Assembly: GCA_017484085.1 (NCBI GenBank)
Contig: JAFUTW010000002.1
Location: forward strand, 1 to 51,431
Origin: Clostridia bacterium
Lineage (GTDB): Bacteria; Bacillota; Clostridia; Christensenellales; Aristaeellaceae
Direction: 5' to 3'
Length of the DNA stretch: 51,431 nucleotides
The position numbers were made by a program, and so were the translations under genes. The notes below the pieces were generated by a model. The model was given only the letters and a program-made list of their open reading frames with translations. It ran no database searches and was not told where the DNA came from. Positions 25,658 through 33,773 of the stretch are shown here, one piece after another. The first letter of the stretch is position 1. Every line of letters starts with the position of its first letter.

Positions 25658-26416
25658 ATGGAAGTCCGTTATTTCAAAGAGTATTCCTGGAATCTGGCGC
25701 GGGACATGGAATTCAAGGTCTACGGCCACGCCGGTAAGCCCGTGCTGTTCATCCCCTGCCAGGCCGGCCGCTTCTTCGATTTTGAGAATTTCCACATGGA
25801 CGACGTCTTCGCCCCGTGGATCGACGCGGGCAAGATCATGGTTTTCTCCTGCGACACGATCGACGGGGAAACCTGGGCGGACAAGGGCGGTGACCCGCGC
25901 CGCCGCATCGAGCAGCACGAGCGCTGGTATCACTACATCGTGGACGAGCTGGTCCCCCGCATTTCGGAGCTCGCCGGCGAGCGGAACGGCTGCCACACGC
26001 CCATCCTCACCTACGGCTGTTCCCTGGGCGCGATGCACGCCGCCAACTTCTTCTTCCGCCGCCCGGATCTGTTTGACAGCGTGCTGGGCCTCTCCGGTCT
26101 GTACGATTCCTCCGACGGCTTCGGCAGCTATATGGATGACCTCGTCTACCAGAACTCCCCCTGCGATTACCTGGAGCACATGCCCTGGGATCATCCCTAC
26201 ATCCGGATGTACAACGAGCGCAAGATCATCATCTGCGTGGGTCAGGGTGCCTGGGAAGACGAGCTGAAAGCGGGAACGGCGCGCCTCAAGGACGTGCTGG
26301 AGCGCAAGGGCATCAATGCCTGGATCGATTTCTGGGGCTGGGATGTCAACCACGACTGGCCCTGGTGGTACAAACAGACGGCATACTATCTCCCCTTCAT
26401 CATGGGTGAGCAATAA
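25658..26416 (+). CDS. Second esterase-like alpha/beta hydrolase
   Basis: This 252-residue hydrolase is distinct from its neighbour but has the same overall fold. KPVLFIPCQAGRFFDFEN (about 27-44) is the first block, and the nucleophile elbow YGCSLGAMHAAN gives Ser122. GWDVNHDWPWW near the end carries the probable catalytic histidine. The very aromatic C-terminus and the lack of a signal peptide are notable. The ATG at 25658 is preceded by AAGGAG; a second ATG five bases earlier is out of frame. It stands between the first hydrolase and the ATP-grasp gene, 12 bases from the latter, so the three are almost surely co-transcribed. Confidence 0.86.
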   Translation: MEVRYFKEYSWNLARDMEFKVYGHAGKPVLFIPCQAGRFFDFENFHMDDVFAPWIDAGKIMVFSCDTIDGETWADKGGDPRRRIEQHERWYHYIVDELVPRISELAGERNGCHTPILTYGCSLGAMHAANFFFRRPDLFDSVLGLSGLYDSSDGFGSYMDDLVYQNSPCDYLEHMPWDHPYIRMYNERKIIICVGQGAWEDELKAGTARLKDVLERKGINAWIDFWGWDVNHDWPWWYKQTAYYLPFIMGEQ

Positions 26417-26428
26417 GGAGAGCGGCTT

Positions 26429-27625
26429 ATGAAAAACTTTATCTTCATCTCCCCCAATTTCCCGACCAACTACTGGAAATTCTGCGCAGAGCTGAAAAAG
26501 AACGGCATGAACGTCCTGGGCATCGGTGATTGCCCCTATGACGACCTGATGCCCGAGCTGCGCGGCTCCCTCTCCGAATACTTCAAGGTTTCCTCCCTGG
26601 AAAACTATGAGGAGGTCTTCCGCGCCGTCGCCTTCCTCACCTATCGCCACGGCAAGATCGACTGGCTGGAGAGCAACAACGAGTACTGGCTGGAGCGGGA
26701 TGCCGCGCTGCGCACCGCTTTCCACATCACCACGGGCTTCCAGGAGAGCGACATGCCGAGCGTCAAGTACAAATCCCTGATGAAGGAAAAGTACGCGCTG
26801 GCCGGCATCCCTACCGCCCCCTGGCACATCGTGGACGACGAGGCGGGCTGCCGGGCGTTCATCGAGTCTGTCGGCGGCTACCCCGTCATCGTGAAGCCCG
26901 ATAACGGCGTGGGCGCCAGCCACACCTACAAGCTGAAGAGCGATGCGGATCTTTCCGCCTTCCTCGCGGATCACGAGCCGGTCCCCTACATCATGGAGCA
27001 GTTCGTGTGCGGCACCGTCCACTCCTATGACGCCATCATCGACGGCGAGGGGCATCCGCTCTTTGAGACGGGCAACGTCACCATCGATTCCATCATGGAT
27101 ATCGTCAACACCAACGGCAACTCCTGCTACTACATCGAAAAGAGCCTGCCGGACGCGATGCGCGAGGCCGGGCGCAAGACGGTCGCCGCCTTCGGCGTCA
27201 AATCCCGCTTCATCCACTTCGAGTTCTTCGTTCTGGATGAGGACCAGCCTCTGGGCAAGAAGGGCGATATCCTCGGCCTGGAAGTCAACATGCGCCCCTC
27301 CGGCGGCTTCTCCGCCGACATGTTCAACTTCGCCAACTCCATCGACGTCTACAAGATCTGGGCAGACATGGTCGCCTTCGGCAAAACGGATCTGCGTCAG
27401 GAAGGCCGCGAGCACTTCTACTGCTGCTACTGCGGGCGCCGCGACGGCAAGGATTTCGTCATGGACCATGACGCCATCATGCAGAAGTACGGAGACCGCA
27501 TCAAGATGGTCCAGCGCATCCCCAAGGCGCTTTCCGGCGCGATGGCGGATATGATGTACCTCGTCAACGTCTCCACGCCGGAAGAAAAAGACACCTACTA
27601 CCGCGACCTGCTGGAAGTCCACTGA
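26429..27625 (+). CDS. ATP-grasp domain enzyme of unknown substrate
   Basis: This 398-residue enzyme has the ATP-grasp fold, which ligates a carboxylate to an amine or thiol through an acyl-phosphate. Residues 1-105 form a Rossmann-like pre-grasp domain starting MKNFIFISPNFPTNYW. The ATP-binding core contains YPVIVKPDNGVGASHTY (about 151-167) and the YIMEQFVCG strand. The metal-binding strand LEVNMRPSGGFSADMFNFA (about 286-304) supplies the Glu and Asn ligands. The closest family by eye is the carbamoyl-phosphate-synthetase-like group, but it is not carB or a purine enzyme. Paired with two hydrolases, it may build or remodel an amide- or ester-linked metabolite. An intrinsic terminator follows. 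Confidence 0.85.
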   Translation: MKNFIFISPNFPTNYWKFCAELKKNGMNVLGIGDCPYDDLMPELRGSLSEYFKVSSLENYEEVFRAVAFLTYRHGKIDWLESNNEYWLERDAALRTAFHITTGFQESDMPSVKYKSLMKEKYALAGIPTAPWHIVDDEAGCRAFIESVGGYPVIVKPDNGVGASHTYKLKSDADLSAFLADHEPVPYIMEQFVCGTVHSYDAIIDGEGHPLFETGNVTIDSIMDIVNTNGNSCYYIEKSLPDAMREAGRKTVAAFGVKSRFIHFEFFVLDEDQPLGKKGDILGLEVNMRPSGGFSADMFNFANSIDVYKIWADMVAFGKTDLRQEGREHFYCCYCGRRDGKDFVMDHDAIMQKYGDRIKMVQRIPKALSGAMADMMYLVNVSTPEEKDTYYRDLLEVH

Positions 27626-27631
27626 AACCGC

Positions 27632-27664
27632 AGAGCCTTCCCCGCCGGGAAGGCTCTTTGCTTT
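27632..27664 (+). terminator. Intrinsic terminator after the ATP-grasp gene
   Basis: A perfect 11-base-pair stem (27632-27642 with 27647-27657), a 4-base loop and a TTTGCTTT tail. Confidence 0.9.
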
Positions 27665-27683
27665 GAGACAGGAGGGATACCCC

Positions 27684-28421
27684 TTGAAGCGATTCGGAAC
27701 TTTTGTGGAGCTGGGCGGCGCAAACGTTATGGAATGCCTGGCCGGCACCGGCCTGGATTACGTCATCCTGGATGCGGAGCACGGCCCCTTCTCCCCCGAA
27801 AGCGCGGCCCAGATGCTGCGCGCTGCCGAAAACCGCAGCCTGACCGTTTACGTACGCATCAGCAGCGTCACAAGGCCGGAGGTGCTGCGCATGCTGGACG
27901 TCGGCGCGCGCGGGCTGGTCGTGCCCTGCATCCGCTCCGTCGCGCAGGTGAAAGAGCTCGTGGACCACGCCAAGTTCCCGCCCGTCGGACACCGCGGCTA
28001 CTGTCCCACGCGCACCAGCGCCTGGGGCGCGGATGCCTGGGCAGCCGACGCCGAAGCCTACATGGCGGAGTGCAACCGGCGCGTCAGTGTCATTCCGCAG
28101 TGTGAAACGCAGGAAGCGCTGGAACACATCGAGGAGATCGCCGCGCTCCCCGGTGTGGATGCCGTCTTCATCGGGCCATGCGACCTCTCCATCGACATGG
28201 GGATCCCCCTACAGTTCGACAATCCCCTCCTGCTGGATGCCGTGCGGCGCATCATCGCCGCGTGCCACGCCAACGGGACGGAGTGCCTCATCTTCGCCGG
28301 CAGCCTGAAAGTCGCCAAAAAGTGGCTGGATCTCGGCGCGGATTCCATTGCCTACAGCCTGGATGCCGCCGTCCTCTCCGCAGCTTACCGCCAGGCCGCC
28401 GCGGATTTCAGGGCGCTGTGA
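27684..28421 (+). CDS. HpcH/HpaI family aldolase
   Basis: This 245-residue class II aldolase of the HpcH/HpaI (KDG/HHED aldolase) family cleaves 2-keto acids to pyruvate or a related product. Visible motifs are YVILDAEHGPFS with the catalytic histidine, VYVRISS, LDVGARGLVVPCI and the GYCPTRTSAWG loop. The metal-ligand strands IPQCETQEAL and VFIGPCDLSIDMG are also present. The start is TTG at 27684, because GGAGGG lies 8-13 bases before it, and a TTG 21 bases further upstream lacks a site. It follows the terminator of the ATP-grasp operon, so it may depend on read-through or its own promoter. Substrate unknown. Confidence 0.88.
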   Translation: MKRFGTFVELGGANVMECLAGTGLDYVILDAEHGPFSPESAAQMLRAAENRSLTVYVRISSVTRPEVLRMLDVGARGLVVPCIRSVAQVKELVDHAKFPPVGHRGYCPTRTSAWGADAWAADAEAYMAECNRRVSVIPQCETQEALEHIEEIAALPGVDAVFIGPCDLSIDMGIPLQFDNPLLLDAVRRIIAACHANGTECLIFAGSLKVAKKWLDLGADSIAYSLDAAVLSAAYRQAAADFRAL

Positions 28422-28471
28422 TCCGGCAGTAAAAGCCCTCTCAAGCGCAAACTGAAGAATCAACTCCATAT

Positions 28472-28505
28472 AAAGCCGTCATCCGTCCCGGGTGACGGCT
28501 TTTCC
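28472..28505 (+). terminator. Intrinsic terminator after the aldolase gene
   Basis: A 10-base-pair stem (28472-28481 with 28493-28502) is followed by TT before a G+C-richer stretch. Confidence 0.75.
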
Positions 28506-28578
28506 GTCGGACGTACCGCTTTTTCCGTATGCCGTTAGCAGCCCCGGGCAGACATTTTAAAAAAATATCATGGCCCTG

Positions 28579-28608
28579 TTGCCTTTTCCCCTGCAGTCAG
28601 TGTCTAAT
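28579..28608 (+). promoter_or_regulatory. Possible promoter of the sigma/anti-sigma pair
   Basis: TTGCCT (28579-28584) and TCTAAT (28603-28608) are 18 bases apart, 23 bases before the sigma-factor start. An ECF-type autoregulatory promoter cannot be excluded. Confidence 0.4.
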
Positions 28609-28631
28609 AGGTGAAAGGTGGTGAGGCTGCC

Positions 28632-29153
28632 GTGGAAACTGTCAAGGGCCCGGACAGTAAAGCGCAAAGGATCGAACACATGGTAACCCTGTACCAGCTT
28701 CCCCTGCTGCGCCTGTGCGCCCTGTATTTGCAGGATGAAGAGCAGGCAAAAGACGTGGTACAGGAGACCTTTATCAAAGCATATCGGAATCTGGACAGCT
28801 TCAGAGCTGAATCCTCCGAAAAAACATGGCTGACGCGGATCGCGATCAACCTGTGCAAAAATGTTTACCGCTCCGGCTGGTTCCGGCACATCGACCGTTC
28901 CGTCACGCTGGATATGATCGCCGAGCGGCCTGCGCCCGCAGCGCCGGAATACGATGCGCTCACAGAGGCCATCCTGAACCTCCCCGTACGGCTGCGGGAG
29001 GTGGCGCTGCTCTGCTGGCTGCAGGGGCTGACTTTTGAAGAGGCTGCCGGCATCCTCGGCATATCCCGTCAGGCGGTCGGCAGCCGGCTGAACCGTGCAA
29101 GGAAGAAACTGCGCTTTGCTCTGGAAGGAAGTGATGAGCATGACCCTGCATGA
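28632..29153 (+). CDS. ECF-type RNA polymerase sigma factor
   Basis: This 173-residue sigma-70 family protein has only regions 2 and 4, as in ECF sigma factors. Region 2 spans about residues 16-80, with DEEQAKDVVQETFIKAYRNLDSF, followed by the ETWLTRIAINLCKN motif (here KTWLTRI). Region 4 (about 110-165) shows LPVRLREVALLCWLQGLTFEEAAGILGISRQAVGSRLNRARKKL. GTG at 28632 is the preferred start because AAGGTGGTGAG lies upstream; GTG at 28611 is an alternative without a site. It overlaps the following membrane-anchored protein by 20 bases, which indicates a sigma/anti-sigma pair. The signal is unknown. Confidence 0.92.
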   Translation: METVKGPDSKAQRIEHMVTLYQLPLLRLCALYLQDEEQAKDVVQETFIKAYRNLDSFRAESSEKTWLTRIAINLCKNVYRSGWFRHIDRSVTLDMIAERPAPAAPEYDALTEAILNLPVRLREVALLCWLQGLTFEEAAGILGISRQAVGSRLNRARKKLRFALEGSDEHDPA

Positions 29154-30969
29154 AGAACAGGAAAGGGTGCAGAAAGCGGTCGACCATTCCCTCGCCCACC
29201 TGAAGGGCGATCCATGGCTTGCGCAGCGGGTTCTTGCAAACGCGAAAGGAGAAGAACCTGTGAAAAAGAAGCTTTCTCTCGCTTTGGTCTTTACGCTTGT
29301 CCTGGCGCTGGCTGTTACGGCGACAGCTTACGCCCTGTTCTCTTCCCGTGCCGCCGAATTCTTCGGGCAGCATTGGGGGCACGATTACGGCGACTGGCTG
29401 CAGGGGGGCAGAATCGCCCGGATCGGCGAAACCGTCACGCTGGGCGGCGTTGACTTCACGCTGGATGAAGTCGTCTACCGCGATCTGGGGATCTACGCCG
29501 TCGGCACAGCCCGTGTAACGAACGAAAAGGATATACTGGTTCCTATGGATATAGCAGATGGATGGGAACTGGAAGAAGTCATGCAGGGAGACGAAGCGCA
29601 GTCTCTGATCCGCCGGGCCAGGGAAACAGGCGGCAGGATGCTGTCCATAGACTGCGCTCCGCAGCGCATCGGCGTAGACAACGGTTCAATGATGCAAACC
29701 GGAGATGTTGGCATGTACAATCTCCGGAATGAGGACGGGAGCCTCACCTTCTCCTTTGAGACGGGCGGCTATGCGCTGGAAGACGGAACGACCTACCAGC
29801 TGGAACTCTATATGGATGTGGATGAATGGACAGAGGCCGGGAGAGCCGCAAACGATCCGTCAGAAGGCGGGACCTGGACAGTGAGCTTTCAGCCGGTGAT
29901 CATGACAGAGAGCGCCGTGTCGGAAAAGCCCCTGCAGCACCCGGCCCAGGCCGTGCAGCAAACCGGCTATGAGATCGTGGTTCCCGAACTCTATCGTAAA
30001 ACCGGCACGCTGCCCGTATACCGGGCCTTAGAGGCTGACTTCACCGCAGCCGTGCAGCCGGAATGGTTCAACCGGAGCGGCATCGCAAAAGAAGAAAGAG
30101 CCAAAAAGAGTGCCAATCTGACCTTCAACGATCATGCGGAGCTCTCCTGCAGCGCCGAAGCGCTCTACTACTCGGAATTCACGGACGAGCTGTTCGATTA
30201 CAACTGGAAGGAGCGGGAAAGCCATAACCCGGATATCGGGCCGATGATGCTCCCGAAGCAGGCCCTTTCCCAGGGTATCGCGTTTATGGCGTCTCAAGTT
30301 CATTCAGGGTATGATGATTTTACAAAAGACATTTCCTTCGAGCAGGATCATCTGACCCTTCTTTCTCTTAAAGACGCAGAGCATACTGCCGAATCACTCT
30401 TCGAAAAGCTCGGAATACGGGGTTATGAGCTGGCCTGGAAGCTGGATCTCAGCCTGGACAGGATCCGGTCCCTCGGCGAAGCCTATAACCGCTTCTGGTT
30501 TGAGGGTGAAGGCTACAGCAATGCGCCACGCCACGATTACGCTGCTGCAACGGCGGAGGATGAAGGGTATTTCCTCGTGTATACCCCTCTGGGCGTGGAC
30601 GGGATCAGCAACGGACGGCAGCAGGCGACGCTGCTCATCAACAGCCGCGGCATCGTTTTTGCCAGCATCGTGAGCGCCTACAACCGCGGCGAAGCAGCCT
30701 TTACGCCGGACAAACTGATTTCCCCCGAAGAGGCAGTAACCCGGCTTTACGCAGAAGTCGCCCGTTCCCGTGACGGCGGAGAGATCCGGTCCGTCCGACG
30801 CGCAGCGCTGACATACATGCCCGTACGCGCCGAAAACAAGCAGGACGGCATGGTGTTCGTCCCGGCCTGGCAGATCCTCTATGACGAAGCGCACGACAGT
30901 GAGCAATACTCCCGTTGGGCGGTATTCAACGCGCTGAACGCTGCGATGATCGACGCCGTCTTCCGGTAA
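29134..30969 (+). CDS. Membrane-anchored anti-sigma-like protein with large external domain
   Basis: This 611-residue protein has a short cytoplasmic N-terminus (about 1-40, HEEQERVQKAVDHSLAHLKGDPWLAQRVL) that would bind the sigma factor. One transmembrane helix (about 44-66) and an extracytoplasmic region of about 540 residues follow. The external part has no recognised catalytic motif; it contains repeats of aromatic/acidic beta-strand sequence and a C-terminal block (about 490-600) resembling YcdB/YcdC-like or PepSY-like sensing domains. The N-terminal segment type recurs next to ECF sigma genes in Clostridia. No zinc-binding HxxxCxxC anti-sigma motif is seen. The ATG at 29134 (or 29140) follows GGAAGGAA. 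Confidence 0.78.
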   Translation: MSMTLHEEQERVQKAVDHSLAHLKGDPWLAQRVLANAKGEEPVKKKLSLALVFTLVLALAVTATAYALFSSRAAEFFGQHWGHDYGDWLQGGRIARIGETVTLGGVDFTLDEVVYRDLGIYAVGTARVTNEKDILVPMDIADGWELEEVMQGDEAQSLIRRARETGGRMLSIDCAPQRIGVDNGSMMQTGDVGMYNLRNEDGSLTFSFETGGYALEDGTTYQLELYMDVDEWTEAGRAANDPSEGGTWTVSFQPVIMTESAVSEKPLQHPAQAVQQTGYEIVVPELYRKTGTLPVYRALEADFTAAVQPEWFNRSGIAKEERAKKSANLTFNDHAELSCSAEALYYSEFTDELFDYNWKERESHNPDIGPMMLPKQALSQGIAFMASQVHSGYDDFTKDISFEQDHLTLLSLKDAEHTAESLFEKLGIRGYELAWKLDLSLDRIRSLGEAYNRFWFEGEGYSNAPRHDYAAATAEDEGYFLVYTPLGVDGISNGRQQATLLINSRGIVFASIVSAYNRGEAAFTPDKLISPEEAVTRLYAEVARSRDGGEIRSVRRAALTYMPVRAENKQDGMVFVPAWQILYDEAHDSEQYSRWAVFNALNAAMIDAVFR

Positions 30970-30983
30970 ACGCACATAGAATA

Positions 30984-31019
30984 CCGGCTTCTGCGGGGAA
31001 TCGCGGAAGCCGGCTTTTT
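30984..31019 (+). terminator. Intrinsic terminator of the sigma/anti-sigma transcript
   Basis: A 12-base-pair stem (30984-30995 with 31002-31013, one G-U pair) followed by CTTTTT. Confidence 0.85.
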
Positions 31020-31080
31020 GCATTGGCAGAAAAAGCAGCGTTCCCTTCCTGCGCAGTTCAAGCCCAGCTTGAAGAAAGAA

Positions 31081-31109
31081 TTGAAAACTCAACCCGTATC
31101 CGCTACAAT
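31081..31109 (+). promoter_or_regulatory. Promoter of the XRE-HD fusion gene
   Basis: TTGAAA (31081-31086) and TACAAT (31104-31109) have a 17-base spacer. TACAAT recurs at 31127-31132 and GTAC occurs twice six bases apart (31116-31119, 31126-31129) just after the start point. That is a position where a helix-turn-helix protein could bind its own promoter. Confidence 0.75.
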
Positions 31110-31183
31110 AAAGGGGTACTCATCTGTACAATCTGTTTGCAGCGCAGTTGGAGTGCAGGACCTGACAGCATGGGAGGAAGCAT

Positions 31184-31999
31184 ATGAGTATAGGCGGGAA
31201 TATCCGGGCCCTGAGGCAGGAACGAAGCCTCACGCAGGAACAGGTCGCAGAAGCCCTTGACGTCACTTTTCAGGCGGTATCCTCCTGGGAACGCGATGAG
31301 TACAGGCCGGATACGGACAAACTGATCCGGCTGGCCGGACTGCTGGACGTATCAGTTTCGGCGATCGTCGAGGAGAAAGAAAGGACCTTTAAAACCAAGG
31401 ATGCCATCTATAACTGGGAGCATATGAAGACCTATGTGAAGACGACCGCCAAATGCTGCAAACTGTATAACACGCTGAAGGCCGTCGACTATGCCGTAGC
31501 AGCTCATGAAGGCCAGAAGAGGAAGCGCTCCGCCGTGCCGTACATCTATCACCCGCTGAATCTGGCCTGCCATGCGCTTTCCATGGGCATCACGGAAGAC
31601 GATATCATCGCAGCCTGCATGCTCCACGATGTGGTGGAGGACTGCGGGAAAAAGCTTCAGGATCTCCCGGTCGACGAGCCGGTAAAGCACCTGGTCCGGC
31701 TCCTCACCAAAGAAAAGGTGCCGGAGGACCAGCGGGGAGAAGCCCTGCAGCGCTATTATGCGGCAATTTCACAGGATCCGAAAGCGGCCCTCGTCAAATG
31801 CATCGACCGCTGCAACAACCTGACCACCATGTCCTGGGGGCTCAGCCGGGACAGGATCTACCGGATGATCCGGGAAACGGAAGACTACTACCCGGCGCTG
31901 CTTGCCGTCGTCAAAGCGGCCCCTGAATACAACAGCGCCGCGTGGCTGCTCAAATACCAGATCGAAAGCATGCTGGATATCTACAAGAGGCTGATGTGA
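31184..31999 (+). CDS. XRE helix-turn-helix fused to a RelA/SpoT-type HD hydrolase domain
   Basis: This 271-residue fusion protein has residues 1-65 as a complete XRE DNA-binding domain (LTQEQVAEALDVTFQAVSSWER). Residues about 85-270 form an HD domain most like the (p)ppGpp hydrolase half of RelA/SpoT and small alarmone hydrolases. The metal ligands are His123 (YIYHPL), His148-Asp149 (MLHDVVEDCG) and Asp208 (KCIDRCNNL), with the catalytic-type Glu152-Asp153 pair. No synthetase domain follows. It could hydrolyse an alarmone and regulate transcription directly, or use nucleotide binding to control DNA binding. It is monocistronic with its own promoter and a shared terminator. Activity is inferred from motifs only. 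Confidence 0.85.
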   Translation: MSIGGNIRALRQERSLTQEQVAEALDVTFQAVSSWERDEYRPDTDKLIRLAGLLDVSVSAIVEEKERTFKTKDAIYNWEHMKTYVKTTAKCCKLYNTLKAVDYAVAAHEGQKRKRSAVPYIYHPLNLACHALSMGITEDDIIAACMLHDVVEDCGKKLQDLPVDEPVKHLVRLLTKEKVPEDQRGEALQRYYAAISQDPKAALVKCIDRCNNLTTMSWGLSRDRIYRMIRETEDYYPALLAVVKAAPEYNSAAWLLKYQIESMLDIYKRLM

Positions 32000-32015
32000 C
32001 AGCTTCCCCTATCTT

Positions 32016-32059
32016 AACCAAAGACATCGGACCGTTTTCCGGCCCGATGTCTTTGGTTT
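32016..32059. terminator. Bidirectional terminator between convergent genes
   Basis: A perfect 15-base-pair stem (32016-32030 with 32044-32058) flanked by A-rich and T-rich ends serves both the XRE-HD gene and the ppk1 operon. Confidence 0.85.
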
Positions 32060-32087
32060 CTGATGTCTTTTTGTCCGCTGCTGACTG

Positions 32088-32690
32088 TCACAGCTCTTCC
32101 GTCTTATACCGCTCCATCCCCTCGTAGCGGTAGCTCGCGTCGATGCTGTGCATGAGGATCAGGCGGTCTTCCGTCTGATCCGTCAGCGCCGCCTCCAGCA
32201 GCAGCCGGATCTCCGTGTCCTTCACCGGGCTGCGTTCCATCGCAAGCAGATACTCCTCTCTGTCCACCCGGCTCCAATTCACGACCCTGCCGAGCGCATG
32301 CTTCAGCATCGCATCCAGCCAGATCCTTGTGCTTCTGCCGTTTCCCTCCAGAAAGGGGTGCGCTATGTTCATCTCCACATACTTGGCGATGATCTGCTCA
32401 TAAGTATCCTGCGGCATCGCGCTGATCTTCTCCAGCGCATCATCCAGATACAGTGCGGAAGCAAAGCGGAACCCGCCTTTGGCCATATTCAGCGTCCGCG
32501 TTTTCCCGGCGAACGGATAGATATCCCCGAAGAGCCGGCGGTGTATCTCCTGCAGGCCCGCGTATGTTCCCACTTCAATCGTATCGATGATGTGCTGCTC
32601 AAACAGCTGCTTTGCCCTGAGCTTGCTGATCCGTTCCTCTTCGCAGAGGAGAGCAGCGCCTGTCAAGCCCAGTTTGTTGTCCGGTGTCAT
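32088..32690 (-). CDS. Fic family protein, class III (C-terminal inhibitory motif)
   Basis: This compact 200-residue Fic enzyme is likely to be an AMP-transferase. The active-site motif [12 protein letters not shown] starts at catalytic His111. An S-x-x-x-E-G motif lies after the core (Ser186 to Glu190, SYRYEG), which places it in class III with a C-terminal inhibitory helix, as in the Neisseria protein NmFic. The conserved [13 protein letters not shown] region (about 54-66) forms the substrate flap. It is the last gene of the ppk1-sce7726-SH3-fic run, 27 bases after the SH3 gene, and ends at a strong terminator. Targets of relatives include topoisomerases; here they are unknown. Confidence 0.92.
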   Translation of the reverse strand: MTPDNKLGLTGAALLCEEERISKLRAKQLFEQHIIDTIEVGTYAGLQEIHRRLFGDIYPFAGKTRTLNMAKGGFRFASALYLDDALEKISAMPQDTYEQIIAKYVEMNIAHPFLEGNGRSTRIWLDAMLKHALGRVVNWSRVDREEYLLAMERSPVKDTEIRLLLEAALTDQTEDRLILMHSIDASYRYEGMERYKTEEL

Positions 32691-32717
32691 TGCGTTACTT
32701 CCTCACGCGCCTGCCGC

Positions 32718-33095
32718 TCAATAGGGATACCAGTACTCGGTCGGCACGTCGTCATGGTTGAATGTGCTGGCGTCAAAGCGCTTCTCACCCGTCCAGCCGG
32801 TAAACCCGCTGCCGATCGGATACTCCACCTTCAGCCACCAGATGCTGTTGTTGGGGTCCCAGGCCTTGGCCAGCACCCGCACGGTCTCACCGGCCGAACC
32901 GTAGGTGCCCAGCTCCCTGAAGTACTTCCGCGTTCCGGGCCCGTCGTTGAGGGCCAGCCGGTTGATCGTCTTCGCCGTGATGACGTCCGGCTTCGTGTAG
33001 CCGTACGGCGCAATGTCCGCCTTTGCCGTCAGGATGCTGCTAAAAGCCAGTGCCGCCAGCATCACAAGCGCTGCGATGATCCTCTTCTTCCTCAT
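32718..33095 (-). CDS. Small secreted SH3-like protein
   Basis: This 125-residue exported protein has a signal peptide (residues 1-26, cleavage near AKA-DI) and a bacterial SH3-like domain over about residues 42-110. The SH3-type pattern is NRLALNDGPGTRKYFRELGTY, then GETVRVLAKAWD, then WWLKVEY and GWTGEKRFD. Such domains usually bind cell wall. It is the third gene of the ppk1 operon between sce7726 and fic; a good AAAGGAG site precedes the ATG. An enzymatic role is not indicated. The link of an exported binding module to polyphosphate and Fic genes is unexplained. Confidence 0.78.
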   Translation of the reverse strand: MRKKRIIAALVMLAALAFSSILTAKADIAPYGYTKPDVITAKTINRLALNDGPGTRKYFRELGTYGSAGETVRVLAKAWDPNNSIWWLKVEYPIGSGFTGWTGEKRFDASTFNHDDVPTEYWYPY

Positions 33096-33127
33096 GCCGT
33101 CCTTCTCCTTTCTTCCTGCGGTCCCTG

Positions 33128-33772
33128 TTATCGTGTGCTCTTTGCAGTCCGCTTCTTCCGTTTCCGTTTTCCCTTCGGCTTGACGCCGTGGGCTGCGCGG
33201 TAATCGCTGATCTCCTGCTCGATGGTCGTGTAATCCCGCTCGAAGAGCTCGTCGGTCAGCTGCCAGGCCAGCTCATCCGGGTGCACCCGTTCCAGCAGGA
33301 TCTGGCAGACGGACTTCTTGCTCTTTCCCGCATAGGCCGGAAGAGCGTTGCGCGAGAGCAGGTGGTTCAGCTCCCTGCGCCAGAGCAGAGAGATCTTCCG
33401 CTCTTCCTCCATCTGCGGGTTTGGCTGCGGTTCTCTGGCGACATAGAAATCAAGACTTCCGTCCTCCAGCGCTTCCGCGGTGATGATGCCCCAGTACTGC
33501 GGCAGATGCTCTTCGATATGTGCGGCATGGCTGACGCCCACGACGCAGAAATTTCTGTCAAAGTACCGGTCGTAATCGCGCACCTGGCGCGACAGGCGCG
33601 TATAGCCGTCTGCATCGCTTTTGATCTCGATGCCGAGCAGCTCTCCCGGCGTCACCATCACGATGTCCGCGCGGCTCCTGCCCATCGTCTTCTCTTCCAG
33701 GATGCGGATCTTGCCGTAGCGCTGTTCCAGAAAGGCAAACAGCGGCTCGCGGATGTCCCTGTCGTGCAGCAT
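33128..33772 (-). CDS. sce7726 family protein, PD-(D/E)xK nuclease-like
   Basis: This 214-residue cytoplasmic protein matches the sce7726 family by its opening DRDIREPLFAFLEQRYGK and EEKTMGRSRADIVMV. Residues Asp36, Glu49 and Lys51 (RAD...GIEIK) have the spacing of a PD-(D/E)xK nuclease active site, and a downstream SRQVRDYDRYFD helix fits that fold. I infer a nuclease-like or nuclease-derived function; activity has not been shown for the family to my knowledge. The C-terminus is strongly basic (KGKRKRKKRTAKSTR), which could bind nucleic acid or polyphosphate. It begins one base after the ppk1 stop (TGA-T-ATG), so it is translationally coupled to polyphosphate kinase. Confidence 0.82.
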   Translation of the reverse strand: MLHDRDIREPLFAFLEQRYGKIRILEEKTMGRSRADIVMVTPGELLGIEIKSDADGYTRLSRQVRDYDRYFDRNFCVVGVSHAAHIEEHLPQYWGIITAEALEDGSLDFYVAREPQPNPQMEEERKISLLWRRELNHLLSRNALPAYAGKSKKSVCQILLERVHPDELAWQLTDELFERDYTTIEQEISDYRAAHGVKPKGKRKRKKRTAKSTR

Positions 33773-33773
33773 A

